Shown here in pieces: positions 17,897 through 25,914 of a DNA stretch of 64,000 bases (positions are counted from its first letter, which is position 1; each line of letters begins with the position of its first letter). The stretch lies in assembly GCF_003340565.1 (NCBI RefSeq), contig NZ_QPLK01000019.1, positions 24,649 through 88,648 of the forward strand. Direction: 5' to 3'. The notes under the pieces were generated by a model that saw only the letters and a program-made list of their open reading frames with translations, did not search any database and was not told the origin of the DNA. Both the position numbers and the translations under genes were made by a program. Source of the stretch: Rhodovulum sp. 12E13. Lineage in GTDB: Bacteria; Pseudomonadota; Alphaproteobacteria; Rhodobacterales; Rhodobacteraceae.

Positions 17897-18438
17897 CGCA
17901 TCAGGCTCTCGGCATGGGCCGCGCCGAGGCCGATCGCCTCGTAGTGGGCCCGTGCGGCATCGAGCTTGGTGAACACGTCTTCGTAGCCCATCGCCCGGCC
18001 CTCGGGATCGACGTAGACGTATCCGCCGGTGACGTGGAACAACGTCACCATCTCGTCGACGCCGTCGGGCACGACGAGGGTGTGCGTCTCGCCCGGCGGC
18101 TCGAAGGCGTAAGCGCCCGGTACCGCCTGCCAGTCGTGCTCGAGGTAGTGCCAGCGCCCGCGCAGCGTGATCGCATGGACCGGGCCGGCATGGCGGTGGC
18201 GCGACAGCACGCCCGAATTGCGTACGCGCAGCAGATTCACGTAATAGCCCTGGCTGACGCACAGCACGAGCGGGCGGAACCAGACGCCCTCGGCCTGCGG
18301 CACCCAGCTCTGCTCGTCGCCGTCGAGGTCGAGCGCGCCGGGCGCGAAGATGTCCGGCATCATGCCGAAGGGCTGCGGCCGGGCGTAGGGCTGCTTGGCG
18401 GGGTCCATGCGCCCCGCGTTCCGGTCGAGCTGGTTCAT
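17893..18438 (-). CDS. Cupin protein, 2,4'-dihydroxyacetophenone dioxygenase family
   Basis: A 181-residue single-domain cupin. The first metal motif is RHRHAGPVHAITLRGRW (about residues 78-94) and the second is EPPGETHTLVVP (about 112-123), giving the His/Glu ligand set of a mononuclear Fe site. Overall the protein resembles the 2,4'-dihydroxyacetophenone dioxygenase family, whose founding member cleaves a C-C bond next to a carbonyl. Many family members are uncharacterised, and here a beta-diketone or hydroxyketone substrate is only a guess. The start follows AGGAGG and overlaps the transketolase stop by ATGA. Confidence 0.75.
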   Translation of the reverse strand: MNQLDRNAGRMDPAKQPYARPQPFGMMPDIFAPGALDLDGDEQSWVPQAEGVWFRPLVLCVSQGYYVNLLRVRNSGVLSRHRHAGPVHAITLRGRWHYLEHDWQAVPGAYAFEPPGETHTLVVPDGVDEMVTLFHVTGGYVYVDPEGRAMGYEDVFTKLDAARAHYEAIGLGAAHAESLMR

Positions 18439-19442
18439 GTCGGGCCTCCTGCGCCTGCTCCATCCTGTCGTATCGCGGACTCGAAGGCGGGCAGGTCGAC
18501 GCCGTATTTCGCCTCGAGGTATTCCTGAGAGCCGCATTCGAAGAAGCTGTCGGCGAGGCCGATGCGCGTCATCGGGCGGTGCAGCCCCGCCTCGTAGAGC
18601 GCCTCGATTACCAGCGTCGTCAGCCCGCCGGTCGTCTTGTGGTTCTCGGCCACGATCAGCCGCTGGTGGTCGCGCGCGAACGAGAGCACGGCGGCCGCGT
18701 CGAACGGCTTGATGGTGCTCAGGTGCAGCACGCTTGGATCGTGGCCCTCGGCGGCGGTCGAGCGGCAGGCTTCGAGGGCGCGGGCGCTCATGTAGCCGGT
18801 GGCAATGATGCCCACCCGGCCGTCGCCCGCGCGCAGCACCTGCCCCTTGCCAAAGGTGAAGCGGTAGTCGTCTCCGAGCTCGACCGGCACCTTGCCCCGC
18901 AGATTTCGCACGTAGACCGTGCCGGGGATGTCGGCCGCCGCGCGCACCACCTGCTTGAGCTCGGTCGCGTCGCAGGGGTCGATCACCGCGAGATCGGCGA
19001 TGCCGCGCATCATGTTGAGATCCTCGGTCGCCTGGTGGGTGGCGCCGTAGCCGTTCACGAGGCCGGGCATGCCGGCGAAGATCTTCACGTTGGCCTTCGA
19101 ATGGGCGCAGGCGATGGCGACGAAATCGTAGGCGCGGCGGGTGATGAACACCGAGTAGGTCGTGCAGAAGGCGATCTTGCCGACCTTCGACAGGCCCGCC
19201 GCCACCATCATCAGGTTCTGCTCGGCCATGCCGACGTTGAAGAAGCGGTCGGGATGGGCGTCGCGGAACGGCAGGATATCGCTGTAGCGGCCCATGTCGG
19301 CGGTGAGCCCGACGATCTCGGGGCGCTCGTGGCCCAGCTCGGCCAGCGTGCGGCCGAAGGGGGCGAGCTCGGTCTGCTTGCCGGCCACCTCGACGATCTC
19401 GCCCATGCCGCGGGTGCGGTTCGCGATCGGTGCGTCAGGCAT
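18435..19442 (-). CDS. Transketolase C-terminal subunit
   Basis: A 335-residue protein holding the pyrimidine-binding and C-terminal domains of transketolase. The thiamine-activating glutamate is in NVGMAEQNLMMVAAGL. It complements the N-terminal subunit encoded just upstream; the two genes overlap by eight bases. Together they should form a thiamine-diphosphate enzyme moving a two-carbon ketol unit. Split transketolases are often dedicated catabolic versions (for example apulose phosphate or sulfosugar transketolases), so a substrate outside the pentose phosphate pathway is plausible. Confidence 0.9.
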   Translation of the reverse strand: MPDAPIANRTRGMGEIVEVAGKQTELAPFGRTLAELGHERPEIVGLTADMGRYSDILPFRDAHPDRFFNVGMAEQNLMMVAAGLSKVGKIAFCTTYSVFITRRAYDFVAIACAHSKANVKIFAGMPGLVNGYGATHQATEDLNMMRGIADLAVIDPCDATELKQVVRAAADIPGTVYVRNLRGKVPVELGDDYRFTFGKGQVLRAGDGRVGIIATGYMSARALEACRSTAAEGHDPSVLHLSTIKPFDAAAVLSFARDHQRLIVAENHKTTGGLTTLVIEALYEAGLHRPMTRIGLADSFFECGSQEYLEAKYGVDLPAFESAIRQDGAGAGGPT

Positions 19443-20298
19443 TGCCGGCCTCCAGTTCGGCGATCAGCGCGTCCCATTCGTCGTCGGCGATACGCACGAA
19501 ATGCGCCCGCTCGCGCGCCACGATGGTCGGCACGCCGTGACCCGGCGTGGTGCGCATGACGATGGCCTTGGGCCGTCCGTCGGCGGCCCGCGCACCCGCG
19601 AGCGCCGCGACGAGGGCGCCCATGTCGTTGCCATCCACCTCGGTCGTGTCCCAGCCGAAGGCGGCCATCTTGTCGGCCACCGGCTCGATCGCCACGGTCA
19701 CCGGCCCGTCGGCCTGGATGCCGTTGCAGTCGATCAGCGCCACGAGGTTGTCGCAGCGGAAGGTGGCCGCGCCCATCGCCGCCTCCCAGGTCGAGCCCTC
19801 CTGCAGTTCGCCGTCGGAGAACTCGCAGAAGGCCCGGGCGGGCGAGCCGTCCATCCGCAGGCCCATCGCCATGCCGACCGCCTGGCCGAGGCCGTGACCG
19901 AGCGAGCCGCCGACGATCTCGACACCGACCGTCTCGTCGAAGGTGCTCATCGGCAGGGCCGAGCCGTTGAGGCCGTAGGAGGGCAGCAGCGCCTCGTCCA
20001 TGTAGCCGGCCTCGGCCAGCACGGCATACATGGCGATCGAGTAGTGACCGGTCGACAGCAGGAAGCGGTCACGATCCGGCCAGTCGGGGCGCGCGCTGTC
20101 GTGGCGCATCTCGTGGAAGTAGAGGGCGGCGAGGCAGTCGGCCATCGCCAGCCCCTGCGCGATGTAGCCCTCGCCCTTGCCGGCGGCCATGCCCATCATC
20201 TTGCGGCGCAGGGCGAAGGCACGCCGGCGCAGCTCGTCGAGATCGGGGGCGCCGGGCGGGTGGTTGCTCGGGGCGGCCGTGGCCGGGGATGTGGTCAT
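19435..20298 (-). CDS. Transketolase N-terminal subunit
   Basis: A 287-residue thiamine-diphosphate-binding subunit. GHYSIAMYAVLAEAGY (about residues 84-99) and LGHGLGQAVGMAMG are typical. The cofactor motif reads FSDGELQEGSTWEAAM...N rather than the usual GDGE: the first glycine is replaced by serine. It partners the C-terminal subunit. The start at 20298 follows a purine-rich AGAGAGA site; codons further upstream in the frame do not match transketolase. It lies 25 bases after the SMP-30 gene. Confidence 0.9.
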   Translation of the reverse strand: MTTSPATAAPSNHPPGAPDLDELRRRAFALRRKMMGMAAGKGEGYIAQGLAMADCLAALYFHEMRHDSARPDWPDRDRFLLSTGHYSIAMYAVLAEAGYMDEALLPSYGLNGSALPMSTFDETVGVEIVGGSLGHGLGQAVGMAMGLRMDGSPARAFCEFSDGELQEGSTWEAAMGAATFRCDNLVALIDCNGIQADGPVTVAIEPVADKMAAFGWDTTEVDGNDMGALVAALAGARAADGRPKAIVMRTTPGHGVPTIVARERAHFVRIADDEWDALIAELEAGNA

Positions 20299-20323
20299 GC
20301 GGTCTCTCTCTTGCAGGGCTCTC

Positions 20324-21247
20324 TCACGACGCGGGCTGTGGCGGCACGGGCAGGCCCGGCCTGGCCCAGGGCATGCGCACGAGCCGCCCGGTGGTCGACA
20401 GCGTGACGTAGGCCACCTCCGGGTCGCGGAGATCGAAACAGATGTTGGTGGTGTAGGGATCGGGCAGCGCGACGCGCTCGACGAGCCCACCCCGTGGCGA
20501 GATCACGACGATCCCGCCGAAGCGCAGGGTGGCCACGGCCACGTTGCCACCCGCCTCGACGGCGAGGCTGTCGTAGCGCTGGAAACCGGGCAGGCCGGCC
20601 ACGAGTTCGCCACCGGTGGGCGAGGGCCAGTCGGCCTGCCGCAGCACGCCGGGGCCCTCGACGGGCCACGACCAGAGCCGCCCGCTCGACGTCTCGGCGA
20701 CGTAGAGGGTGGCGCCGTCGGGCGACAGGCCGATTCCGTTGGGCCCGATCAGGGGAAAGGCGGCCTCGACGATGCGCGTGCCGTCGCAGGCGGCGTGGTA
20801 AACCGCACCGAAATCGAGCGTCCGCCCCGAGCGGTGCCCATGGTCGGTGAACCAGATCCCGCCATGGGCGTCGCACACGAGATCGTTCGGCGCGCGCAGC
20901 GGCGTGCCCTCGCACTCGGTGTAGAGCGTCTCGACGGCGCCGGTCCCGGGATCGACCCGCTGGATCGAGCCGCCCGAATTGTCGGGCGCGCGGCCTGTCG
21001 GGCGCCAACCGTTCTCCGTCTCCCACGAGAAGCCGCCGTTGTTGGCGACGTAGAGCATGCCGTCGGCACCGAGCGCGGCGCCGTTCGGCCCGCCGCCCGT
21101 CTGGGCGAGGCGCGTGGCGCCGCCGTCGGGCGCGATCCTCGTCAGGCAGCCGCGGGCGATCTCGGTCACCACGACGCTGCCGTCGGGCATCGCGACGGGG
21201 CCTTCGGGAAAGGCGAGGCCCTCGGCCATCGTCTCGAACCGGGTCAT
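20324..21247 (-). CDS. SMP-30/gluconolactonase family lactonase
   Basis: A 307-residue six-bladed propeller of the SMP-30/gluconolactonase/LRE family. The metal-ligand positions appear as E in AFPEGPVAM (residue 15), N in RAPNDLVCD, and D in RYDSLAVE. It probably hydrolyses a sugar or hydroxy-acid lactone to the open acid. No signal peptide is seen, so it is cytoplasmic. The start overlaps the TctA stop by ATGA. Placed between the importer and transketolase genes, it suggests the imported compound is, or becomes, a lactone. Confidence 0.88.
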   Translation of the reverse strand: MTRFETMAEGLAFPEGPVAMPDGSVVVTEIARGCLTRIAPDGGATRLAQTGGGPNGAALGADGMLYVANNGGFSWETENGWRPTGRAPDNSGGSIQRVDPGTGAVETLYTECEGTPLRAPNDLVCDAHGGIWFTDHGHRSGRTLDFGAVYHAACDGTRIVEAAFPLIGPNGIGLSPDGATLYVAETSSGRLWSWPVEGPGVLRQADWPSPTGGELVAGLPGFQRYDSLAVEAGGNVAVATLRFGGIVVISPRGGLVERVALPDPYTTNICFDLRDPEVAYVTLSTTGRLVRMPWARPGLPVPPQPAS

Positions 21248-22734
21248 CGCGCCATCTCCCGCTCCGCCCGCGCCCGACCGCGATGCCGCCAGGCCGAGAA
21301 GACCAGCGAGGCGGCGGCGAAGGCAAGGATGGACGCGGTCAGCGGTTGCAACAGCCACTCGTAGCTGCCCTGGTGCAGGATCATCGAGCGGCGGAAATTC
21401 TCCTCGGCGATCGGGCCGACGATCACGGCGATCAGGAGCGGGGCGACCGGGTAGCGCGCCTTGGTCATCAGGTAGCCGAGCACCCCGGCGAGCAGCATCA
21501 CCAGCACGTCGAACGTGGTGTTGCGCACGGCATAGGCGCCCACGACGCAGAACAGGATGACGATGGGCCAAAGATACACCGACGGGATCCGGATGACCCG
21601 GATCCACAGCCGGATCCCGAGCAGGCCGATGGCGAGAAGGCACAGATAGGCGAGCGCCATCCCCAGGAACGAGCCGTAGATCAGCTCGGGTGCCGTGTTG
21701 AAGAGGCCGGGCCCCGGCTGCACCCCGGCGATCAGGAGCGCGCCCAGCAGCACCGCGGCCTGCGTGTTGCCGGGGATGCCCAGCGCGAACGTTGGAACGA
21801 GCGAGCCCATGTTGCTGGCATTGTTCGCCGCCTCAGCGGCCACCACGCCGCGCGGCTCTCCCTGCCCGAAGGGCGCCGCGGCGCCGCCGAAGCGCTTGGC
21901 CTCGTTGTAGGCGATGTAGCCGCCGATATCGCCGCCGACGCCGGGCAGCATCCCCGTGCCGAAACCGATCGCGCTTGCGCCGGCCGTGGTCGGCAGCAGA
22001 CGCCGCGCCCAGCCCGCGCCGATGCCGAAGCCGCCGATCTCGCGGCGATCGAGGCGCGAGGCGATGGCGCGTTCGAGCTGGGTCAGCGCTTCGGCCATGC
22101 CGAAGATCCCGACCAGCAGCGGGATGAGCTGGATGCCGCCCGACAGGTCGGAACTGCCGAACGACAGGCGCGGAAAGCCCGCAACCGGGTCGAACCCGAT
22201 CGAAGCGATCAGCAGGCCAAGCGCGGCGGCGACGAACCCCTTGGAAATCTGCCCGCCCCCGATCGAGGCGATGATGGTCAGGGCGAGGACGGCGATGGCG
22301 AAGTATTCCGGGGTGCCGAACGACAGCGCGTAGCGCGCGAGCACCGGGGCGAAGAAGGCCAGCAGCGCCGTGCCGATCAGCCCGCCCGCGACGCTGGCAA
22401 GCAGCGACAGCGTCAGGGCCTCGCCGGCCCGACCCTTCTGCGCCATGGGGTAGCCGTCGAGCGTGGTCGCAGCCGACGAAGGCGTGCCGGGCGTATTGAT
22501 GAGCACGGCCGGAATCGCGCCGGCGTAGCAGGCGCCGTTGTAGATGCCGAGCAGAAGAACGAGGCCGGTCAACGGGTCGAGGGTGAAGGTGAAGGGCAGG
22601 AACATCGCCATGCCGACCGTCGCCGACAGGCCGGGGATCGCCCCGATCGAGACGCCGAGCAGCACCCCGATCGGGACCATGGCCAGCACCGACCAGTCCT
22701 GCAGGACGGCGAAGCCCTCGGCCCAGCCGCTCAT
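21244..22734 (-). CDS. tctA: Tripartite tricarboxylate transporter, large permease TctA
   Basis: A 496-residue membrane protein with about 12 helices. It carries the two TctA hallmark regions: GLSATVGMAMFLPFTF with NTPGTPSSAATTLDG near residues 35-95, and GMLPGVGGDIGGYIAYNEAKRFG. It forms the channel of a secondary tripartite importer for carboxylates, together with TctB and the periplasmic TctC. The true start (22734) overlaps the TctB stop by ATGA; the frame is open further upstream without meaning. Confidence 0.95.
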   Translation of the reverse strand: MSGWAEGFAVLQDWSVLAMVPIGVLLGVSIGAIPGLSATVGMAMFLPFTFTLDPLTGLVLLLGIYNGACYAGAIPAVLINTPGTPSSAATTLDGYPMAQKGRAGEALTLSLLASVAGGLIGTALLAFFAPVLARYALSFGTPEYFAIAVLALTIIASIGGGQISKGFVAAALGLLIASIGFDPVAGFPRLSFGSSDLSGGIQLIPLLVGIFGMAEALTQLERAIASRLDRREIGGFGIGAGWARRLLPTTAGASAIGFGTGMLPGVGGDIGGYIAYNEAKRFGGAAAPFGQGEPRGVVAAEAANNASNMGSLVPTFALGIPGNTQAAVLLGALLIAGVQPGPGLFNTAPELIYGSFLGMALAYLCLLAIGLLGIRLWIRVIRIPSVYLWPIVILFCVVGAYAVRNTTFDVLVMLLAGVLGYLMTKARYPVAPLLIAVIVGPIAEENFRRSMILHQGSYEWLLQPLTASILAFAAASLVFSAWRHRGRARAEREMAR

Positions 22735-23192
22735 ATCAGCATGCCCCCGATGCGCGTGGCCGGCAGGGGCACCGAGAGAAGCACGCGAAACAGAAGGTAG
22801 GTGAGCGCCGTCAGGCCGGCCGGCAGCGTCGCCAGCGCGAGCGGCGAGCGCACCCCCAGGAGCACCATCTGGCAGGTCAGGAAGGCGAAGGTCGAGGCGG
22901 GAAAGCCCCAGCGCTCCAGCGTTGCGAGATAGGCGAGGGTCAGGCCGATGGTGCCGGCGACGCGGAGCAGCATCGCCCCCCGTGGCATCCCGTCGTGCGG
23001 CTCGCGGGCGACGAGCAGGCGCAGGCCGAGGCCCACAAGCGCGGCGCCGGCGGCCATCGGAAGGAAGGCCGGCCCGGGGTCGTTGGGCAGCATTCCCGGC
23101 CGGATGCCCATGGCGGCCCAGAGTGCGCCCGCCCCCAGCAGGATCACCAGCAGGGGCGGGACGACAGAGCCCGTCTGAGGCGTCGACGGCAT
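22731..23192 (-). CDS. tctB: Tripartite tricarboxylate transporter, small permease TctB
   Basis: A 153-residue protein with four membrane helices, the usual size and layout of TctB (DUF1468). It lies five bases after the TctC gene and overlaps TctA by four bases. It assists TctA. Sequence conservation is weak in this family, so the call rests on size, helix pattern and gene order. Confidence 0.9.
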   Translation of the reverse strand: MPSTPQTGSVVPPLLVILLGAGALWAAMGIRPGMLPNDPGPAFLPMAAGAALVGLGLRLLVAREPHDGMPRGAMLLRVAGTIGLTLAYLATLERWGFPASTFAFLTCQMVLLGVRSPLALATLPAGLTALTYLLFRVLLSVPLPATRIGGMLI

Positions 23193-23197
23193 GGACT

Positions 23198-24175
23198 TTA
23201 CTGCGCGAGGCCCAACTGCTCGAGAAGCTCGCCATAGCGCTGATACTCGGCGGCGAGGTAGGCGTCGTAGTCGGCGGCGCCGAGATAGGCCGGGTTCACC
23301 CCGCTCTGCTCGACATAGGCGTTGAACGAATCTGAGCGGAAGGCGGCCTCGAAGCAGGAATTGAGCGCCTCCACCCGGTCGGCGGGCGTGCCGGCCGGCA
23401 CCGCGAGGCCGAAGATCGAGCCGCCGGTGACGTCGATGCCCTGCTCCGCGAGTGTCGGCGTGTCGGGCAGGATCGCGATGCGGCTGTCGCTTGCGACGCC
23501 GAGCGGCACCAGCGCCTCCTCGGCCACCTGGCCCACGACGTTCGAGGCGTTCGTGACCAGCAGATCGACCTCGCCGCTCAGGGCCGCCGGAATCGCCATG
23601 GCGTCGCCCTGGTAGGGGATGTTGACGAGCTGCCCCGTCACGCCCGTGTTGCGCGCCATGTCCTCGAAGGTGATCGCGTAGGGGCTGGCCGGACCGGAGG
23701 TGGCGACCCGGATAGTCTCGCCGCCCTTGGCCGCGTCGACGACGTCCTGCAGCGAATCGTAGGGCGGGTCAGGCGTGACGAAGAAACCGTGGGGGTCGAA
23801 GACGAAGCGCATGACGGCGCTGAAGTCCTGGTGCGTGATGTCGCTCAGGCCCATGTGCGAGACGGCGCTGATCTCCGTCGGCGTCGTGGCGATCGTGTAG
23901 CCGTCGGCGTCGGAGTTGCGCACCGTGTCGAGCGCGATCACCCCCGAGCCGCCCGGCTGGTTGGTGATGACGATCTCGGTGCCGCAGGTCTCCTCGGCCG
24001 CGGCGGCGAGCGCGCGCGTGTTCGTGTCGGTCGAGCCCCCGGCGGCGAAGCCGATGACGATGCGGATCGGCTCGGACGGGAATTGCTGGGCCGCGACGGC
24101 TGTTGCAGCCGTCGTGGCCAGAAGCGCGGACAAGCCCGTGCAGAGGGCGCGGACGCCCCGGTTCATCGTGGTCAT
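23198..24175 (-). CDS. tctC: Tripartite tricarboxylate transporter substrate-binding protein TctC
   Basis: A 325-residue periplasmic binding protein of the Bug/TctC family. The signal peptide covers roughly residues 1-30 (cleavage near AVAAQQ). The mature start has PIRIVIGFAAGGSTDTNTRALA, with NQPGGSGVIALD further on; both are family landmarks. It binds a carboxylate and feeds TctAB. The start at 24175 follows a strong GGGAGGAGA site. It is the first gene of the 13-gene operon and the only binding-protein gene here without a 3' hairpin. Confidence 0.95.
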   Translation of the reverse strand: MTTMNRGVRALCTGLSALLATTAATAVAAQQFPSEPIRIVIGFAAGGSTDTNTRALAAAAEETCGTEIVITNQPGGSGVIALDTVRNSDADGYTIATTPTEISAVSHMGLSDITHQDFSAVMRFVFDPHGFFVTPDPPYDSLQDVVDAAKGGETIRVATSGPASPYAITFEDMARNTGVTGQLVNIPYQGDAMAIPAALSGEVDLLVTNASNVVGQVAEEALVPLGVASDSRIAILPDTPTLAEQGIDVTGGSIFGLAVPAGTPADRVEALNSCFEAAFRSDSFNAYVEQSGVNPAYLGAADYDAYLAAEYQRYGELLEQLGLAQ

Positions 24176-24220
24176 GCTGTCTCCTCCCTTGAGGCGCCCT
24201 GTCGGGCCGCCTTCAATTTG

Positions 24221-24253
24221 TCCGCAATCCGGATGCATAGTCCGTATTGTGAA
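24221..24253. promoter_or_regulatory. Paired operator-like sequence upstream of tctC and the IclR gene
   Basis: Two boxes 20 bases apart: TCCGCAATCCGGA (24221-24233) and TCCGTATTGTGAA (24241-24253). The first has TCCG-N5-CGGA symmetry. The whole also contains a nine-base inverted repeat, CAATCCGGA versus TCCGTATTG, with one mismatch around a seven-base centre. The position between the divergent tctC and iclR-type genes and the two-helical-turn spacing fit binding of an IclR dimer pair. Confidence 0.5.
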
Positions 24254-24332
24254 CAGTCGGCAGATTGGCTTTCGTTTCGAGCCCTGTCAACATCGATCGG
24301 CGGGGCATCGCTGAGGGGCGGGAGACGGCGAC

Positions 24333-25190
24333 ATGGCACAAGACGGGGCCGAACGGGGCGTGCGGCATCCGGCCGGGGGCGGGACGGCGCGGTCCGGGCC
24401 GGCACGGGCGCGGCAGGGGCAGACCGAAAGTGACCCGAAGAACTACGTGGCGTCGGTCGAGAAGGCGGTACGCCTGCTGGAGCTTTTCGACGAGGGCGAA
24501 CCGGTCCTTTCCCTGCCGACGATCGTCGCGCGGAGCGGCTACACGCGCACGACGGCCTATCGGCTGCTGAGCACGCTGGAGCGGGTCGGCTGGCTGTCCC
24601 GCAGCGGGGCGGGCTATCACCTGACACTGCGCGTTTTCCGCCTGGGCGCAAGCGCTGGCAACGCGCTGAAACTACGCGAGATCGCGGCCGAAGTGCTGGT
24701 CGATCTCGCGGCCCGGGGCGGCGAGACGGCCTATCTGATCGTGCCGGACGGCCTGCGCGGCGTGTGTCTGGAGCGCGTCGAGGGCCCTTCGCTCGTGCGG
24801 GTGATGGTGCTCGACGTGGGCAAGTCCCTGCCCCTTCATGTCGGCGGCGGACCCACCGCCCTGCTAGCCCATCGCGACGACCTGCTCGAAGAGGTGTTCG
24901 CCTCGGGCCCGTTGCAGACGATGACCGGTGCGCCGCTGACGCCCGATGAGCTGCGCGACACGCTGCGCGGGATCCGCGAGCGAGGCTATTCGCGCAGCGC
25001 CGAGGACGTGACCGCGAGCGTTGGCGCCTTCGGCGCCCCGGTTTTCGACGCGCAGGGCACCGCCATCGCCGCCGTGAGCGTGGGAGGCATGCTGAAGACG
25101 CTGACCGAGAAGGAGTCGAAGCTGTCGGCCGCCCTTTGCGACGCGGCGGCGAGCATCTCTGCGCGGCTCGGCCATCGCCCCGGCACCTGA
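24333..25190 (+). CDS. IclR family transcriptional regulator
   Basis: A 285-residue regulator. A disordered basic N-terminus (residues 1-38) is followed by the winged helix (about 40-105), with SLPTIVARSGYTRTTAYRLLSTLERVGWL as recognition region. The IclR effector domain then has SLVRVMVLDVGKSLPLHVGGGPTALLA. It is transcribed away from the 13-gene operon and shares its promoter region, so it most likely controls that operon in response to the imported acid or a breakdown product. It ends 37 bases before the convergent HAD gene. Confidence 0.92.
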   Translation: MAQDGAERGVRHPAGGGTARSGPARARQGQTESDPKNYVASVEKAVRLLELFDEGEPVLSLPTIVARSGYTRTTAYRLLSTLERVGWLSRSGAGYHLTLRVFRLGASAGNALKLREIAAEVLVDLAARGGETAYLIVPDGLRGVCLERVEGPSLVRVMVLDVGKSLPLHVGGGPTALLAHRDDLLEEVFASGPLQTMTGAPLTPDELRDTLRGIRERGYSRSAEDVTASVGAFGAPVFDAQGTAIAAVSVGGMLKTLTEKESKLSAALCDAAASISARLGHRPGT

Positions 25191-25227
25191 AGCGGCCCGT
25201 TGCGGCGTGTCGGGCCTCCGAGCGCCG

Positions 25228-25914
25228 TCAGGCTGCCGAACCACGCCGAAGCGTGGCGGACAGCACCGCCGCGAGTGCAGGGACGTCATCGACCAGCGCG
25301 GCGGGGTGAAGGGCGGCGAGCGCCTCGGATGAGTAGAAGCCGTAGCTCACCGCCACGCAGGCCAGCCCGGCCGCGCGTGCCGCCTCGATGTCCTGCGGAC
25401 CGTCGCCGACATAGACCGCCTCGGCCGGCTCGGCGCCGGCGCGGGCGAGGCCGAGCAGGATCGGCGCCGGATCCGGCTTGCGTTCCGCGGTATCCTCCGC
25501 GGTCACGATCGCGGACAGGTCCGCCGGGTCGATGCCCGCCACGGAAAGGTCGATCAGGGTCCGCTCCTTGCCCTTGTTGGTCACGAGGCTGGGCACGCGG
25601 CCCGCGGCGCGCAGCCCGGCGATCAGCTCGGCCGCTCCGGAAAAGACCTGCACGAACGCGGCGCAGTCGGGATAGGCCTCGCTGTAGGCCTCGTAGAGCC
25701 GGTCGGCCTCGCCCGGCGCGACGAGGCCGAACACCTCGCGCGGGCGCATCGCGAACAGGTCGGCCGGCAGGTCGCGCGGGGGAAAGGGAATGGCCAGGTG
25801 CCGCTCGAACACGCGGGCATAGCACGCCTCCACCGCCGCGCGGGTATCGACGAGCGTGCCATCGAGATCGAACATGACGTGGCGGGCCTCGCCCGGCCGA
25901 CGCGGGACGCTCAT
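25228..25914 (-). CDS. HAD family hydrolase, phosphoglycolate-phosphatase-like
   Basis: A 228-residue haloacid-dehalogenase phosphatase. Motif I is MFDLDGTLVDT (nucleophile D16, acid D18), motif II is LVTNKGKE, the lysine motif is AERKPDP, and motif IV is YVGDGPQDIEAARAAG. A small helical cap lies between motifs I and II (subclass I, Gph-like). It dephosphorylates a small sugar phosphate or phosphoglycolate. It is the last gene of the kinase/ABC cassette, with an ATGA overlap, so it may recycle a toxic phosphorylated intermediate made by the kinases. Confidence 0.88.
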   Translation of the reverse strand: MSVPRRPGEARHVMFDLDGTLVDTRAAVEACYARVFERHLAIPFPPRDLPADLFAMRPREVFGLVAPGEADRLYEAYSEAYPDCAAFVQVFSGAAELIAGLRAAGRVPSLVTNKGKERTLIDLSVAGIDPADLSAIVTAEDTAERKPDPAPILLGLARAGAEPAEAVYVGDGPQDIEAARAAGLACVAVSYGFYSSEALAALHPAALVDDVPALAAVLSATLRRGSAA

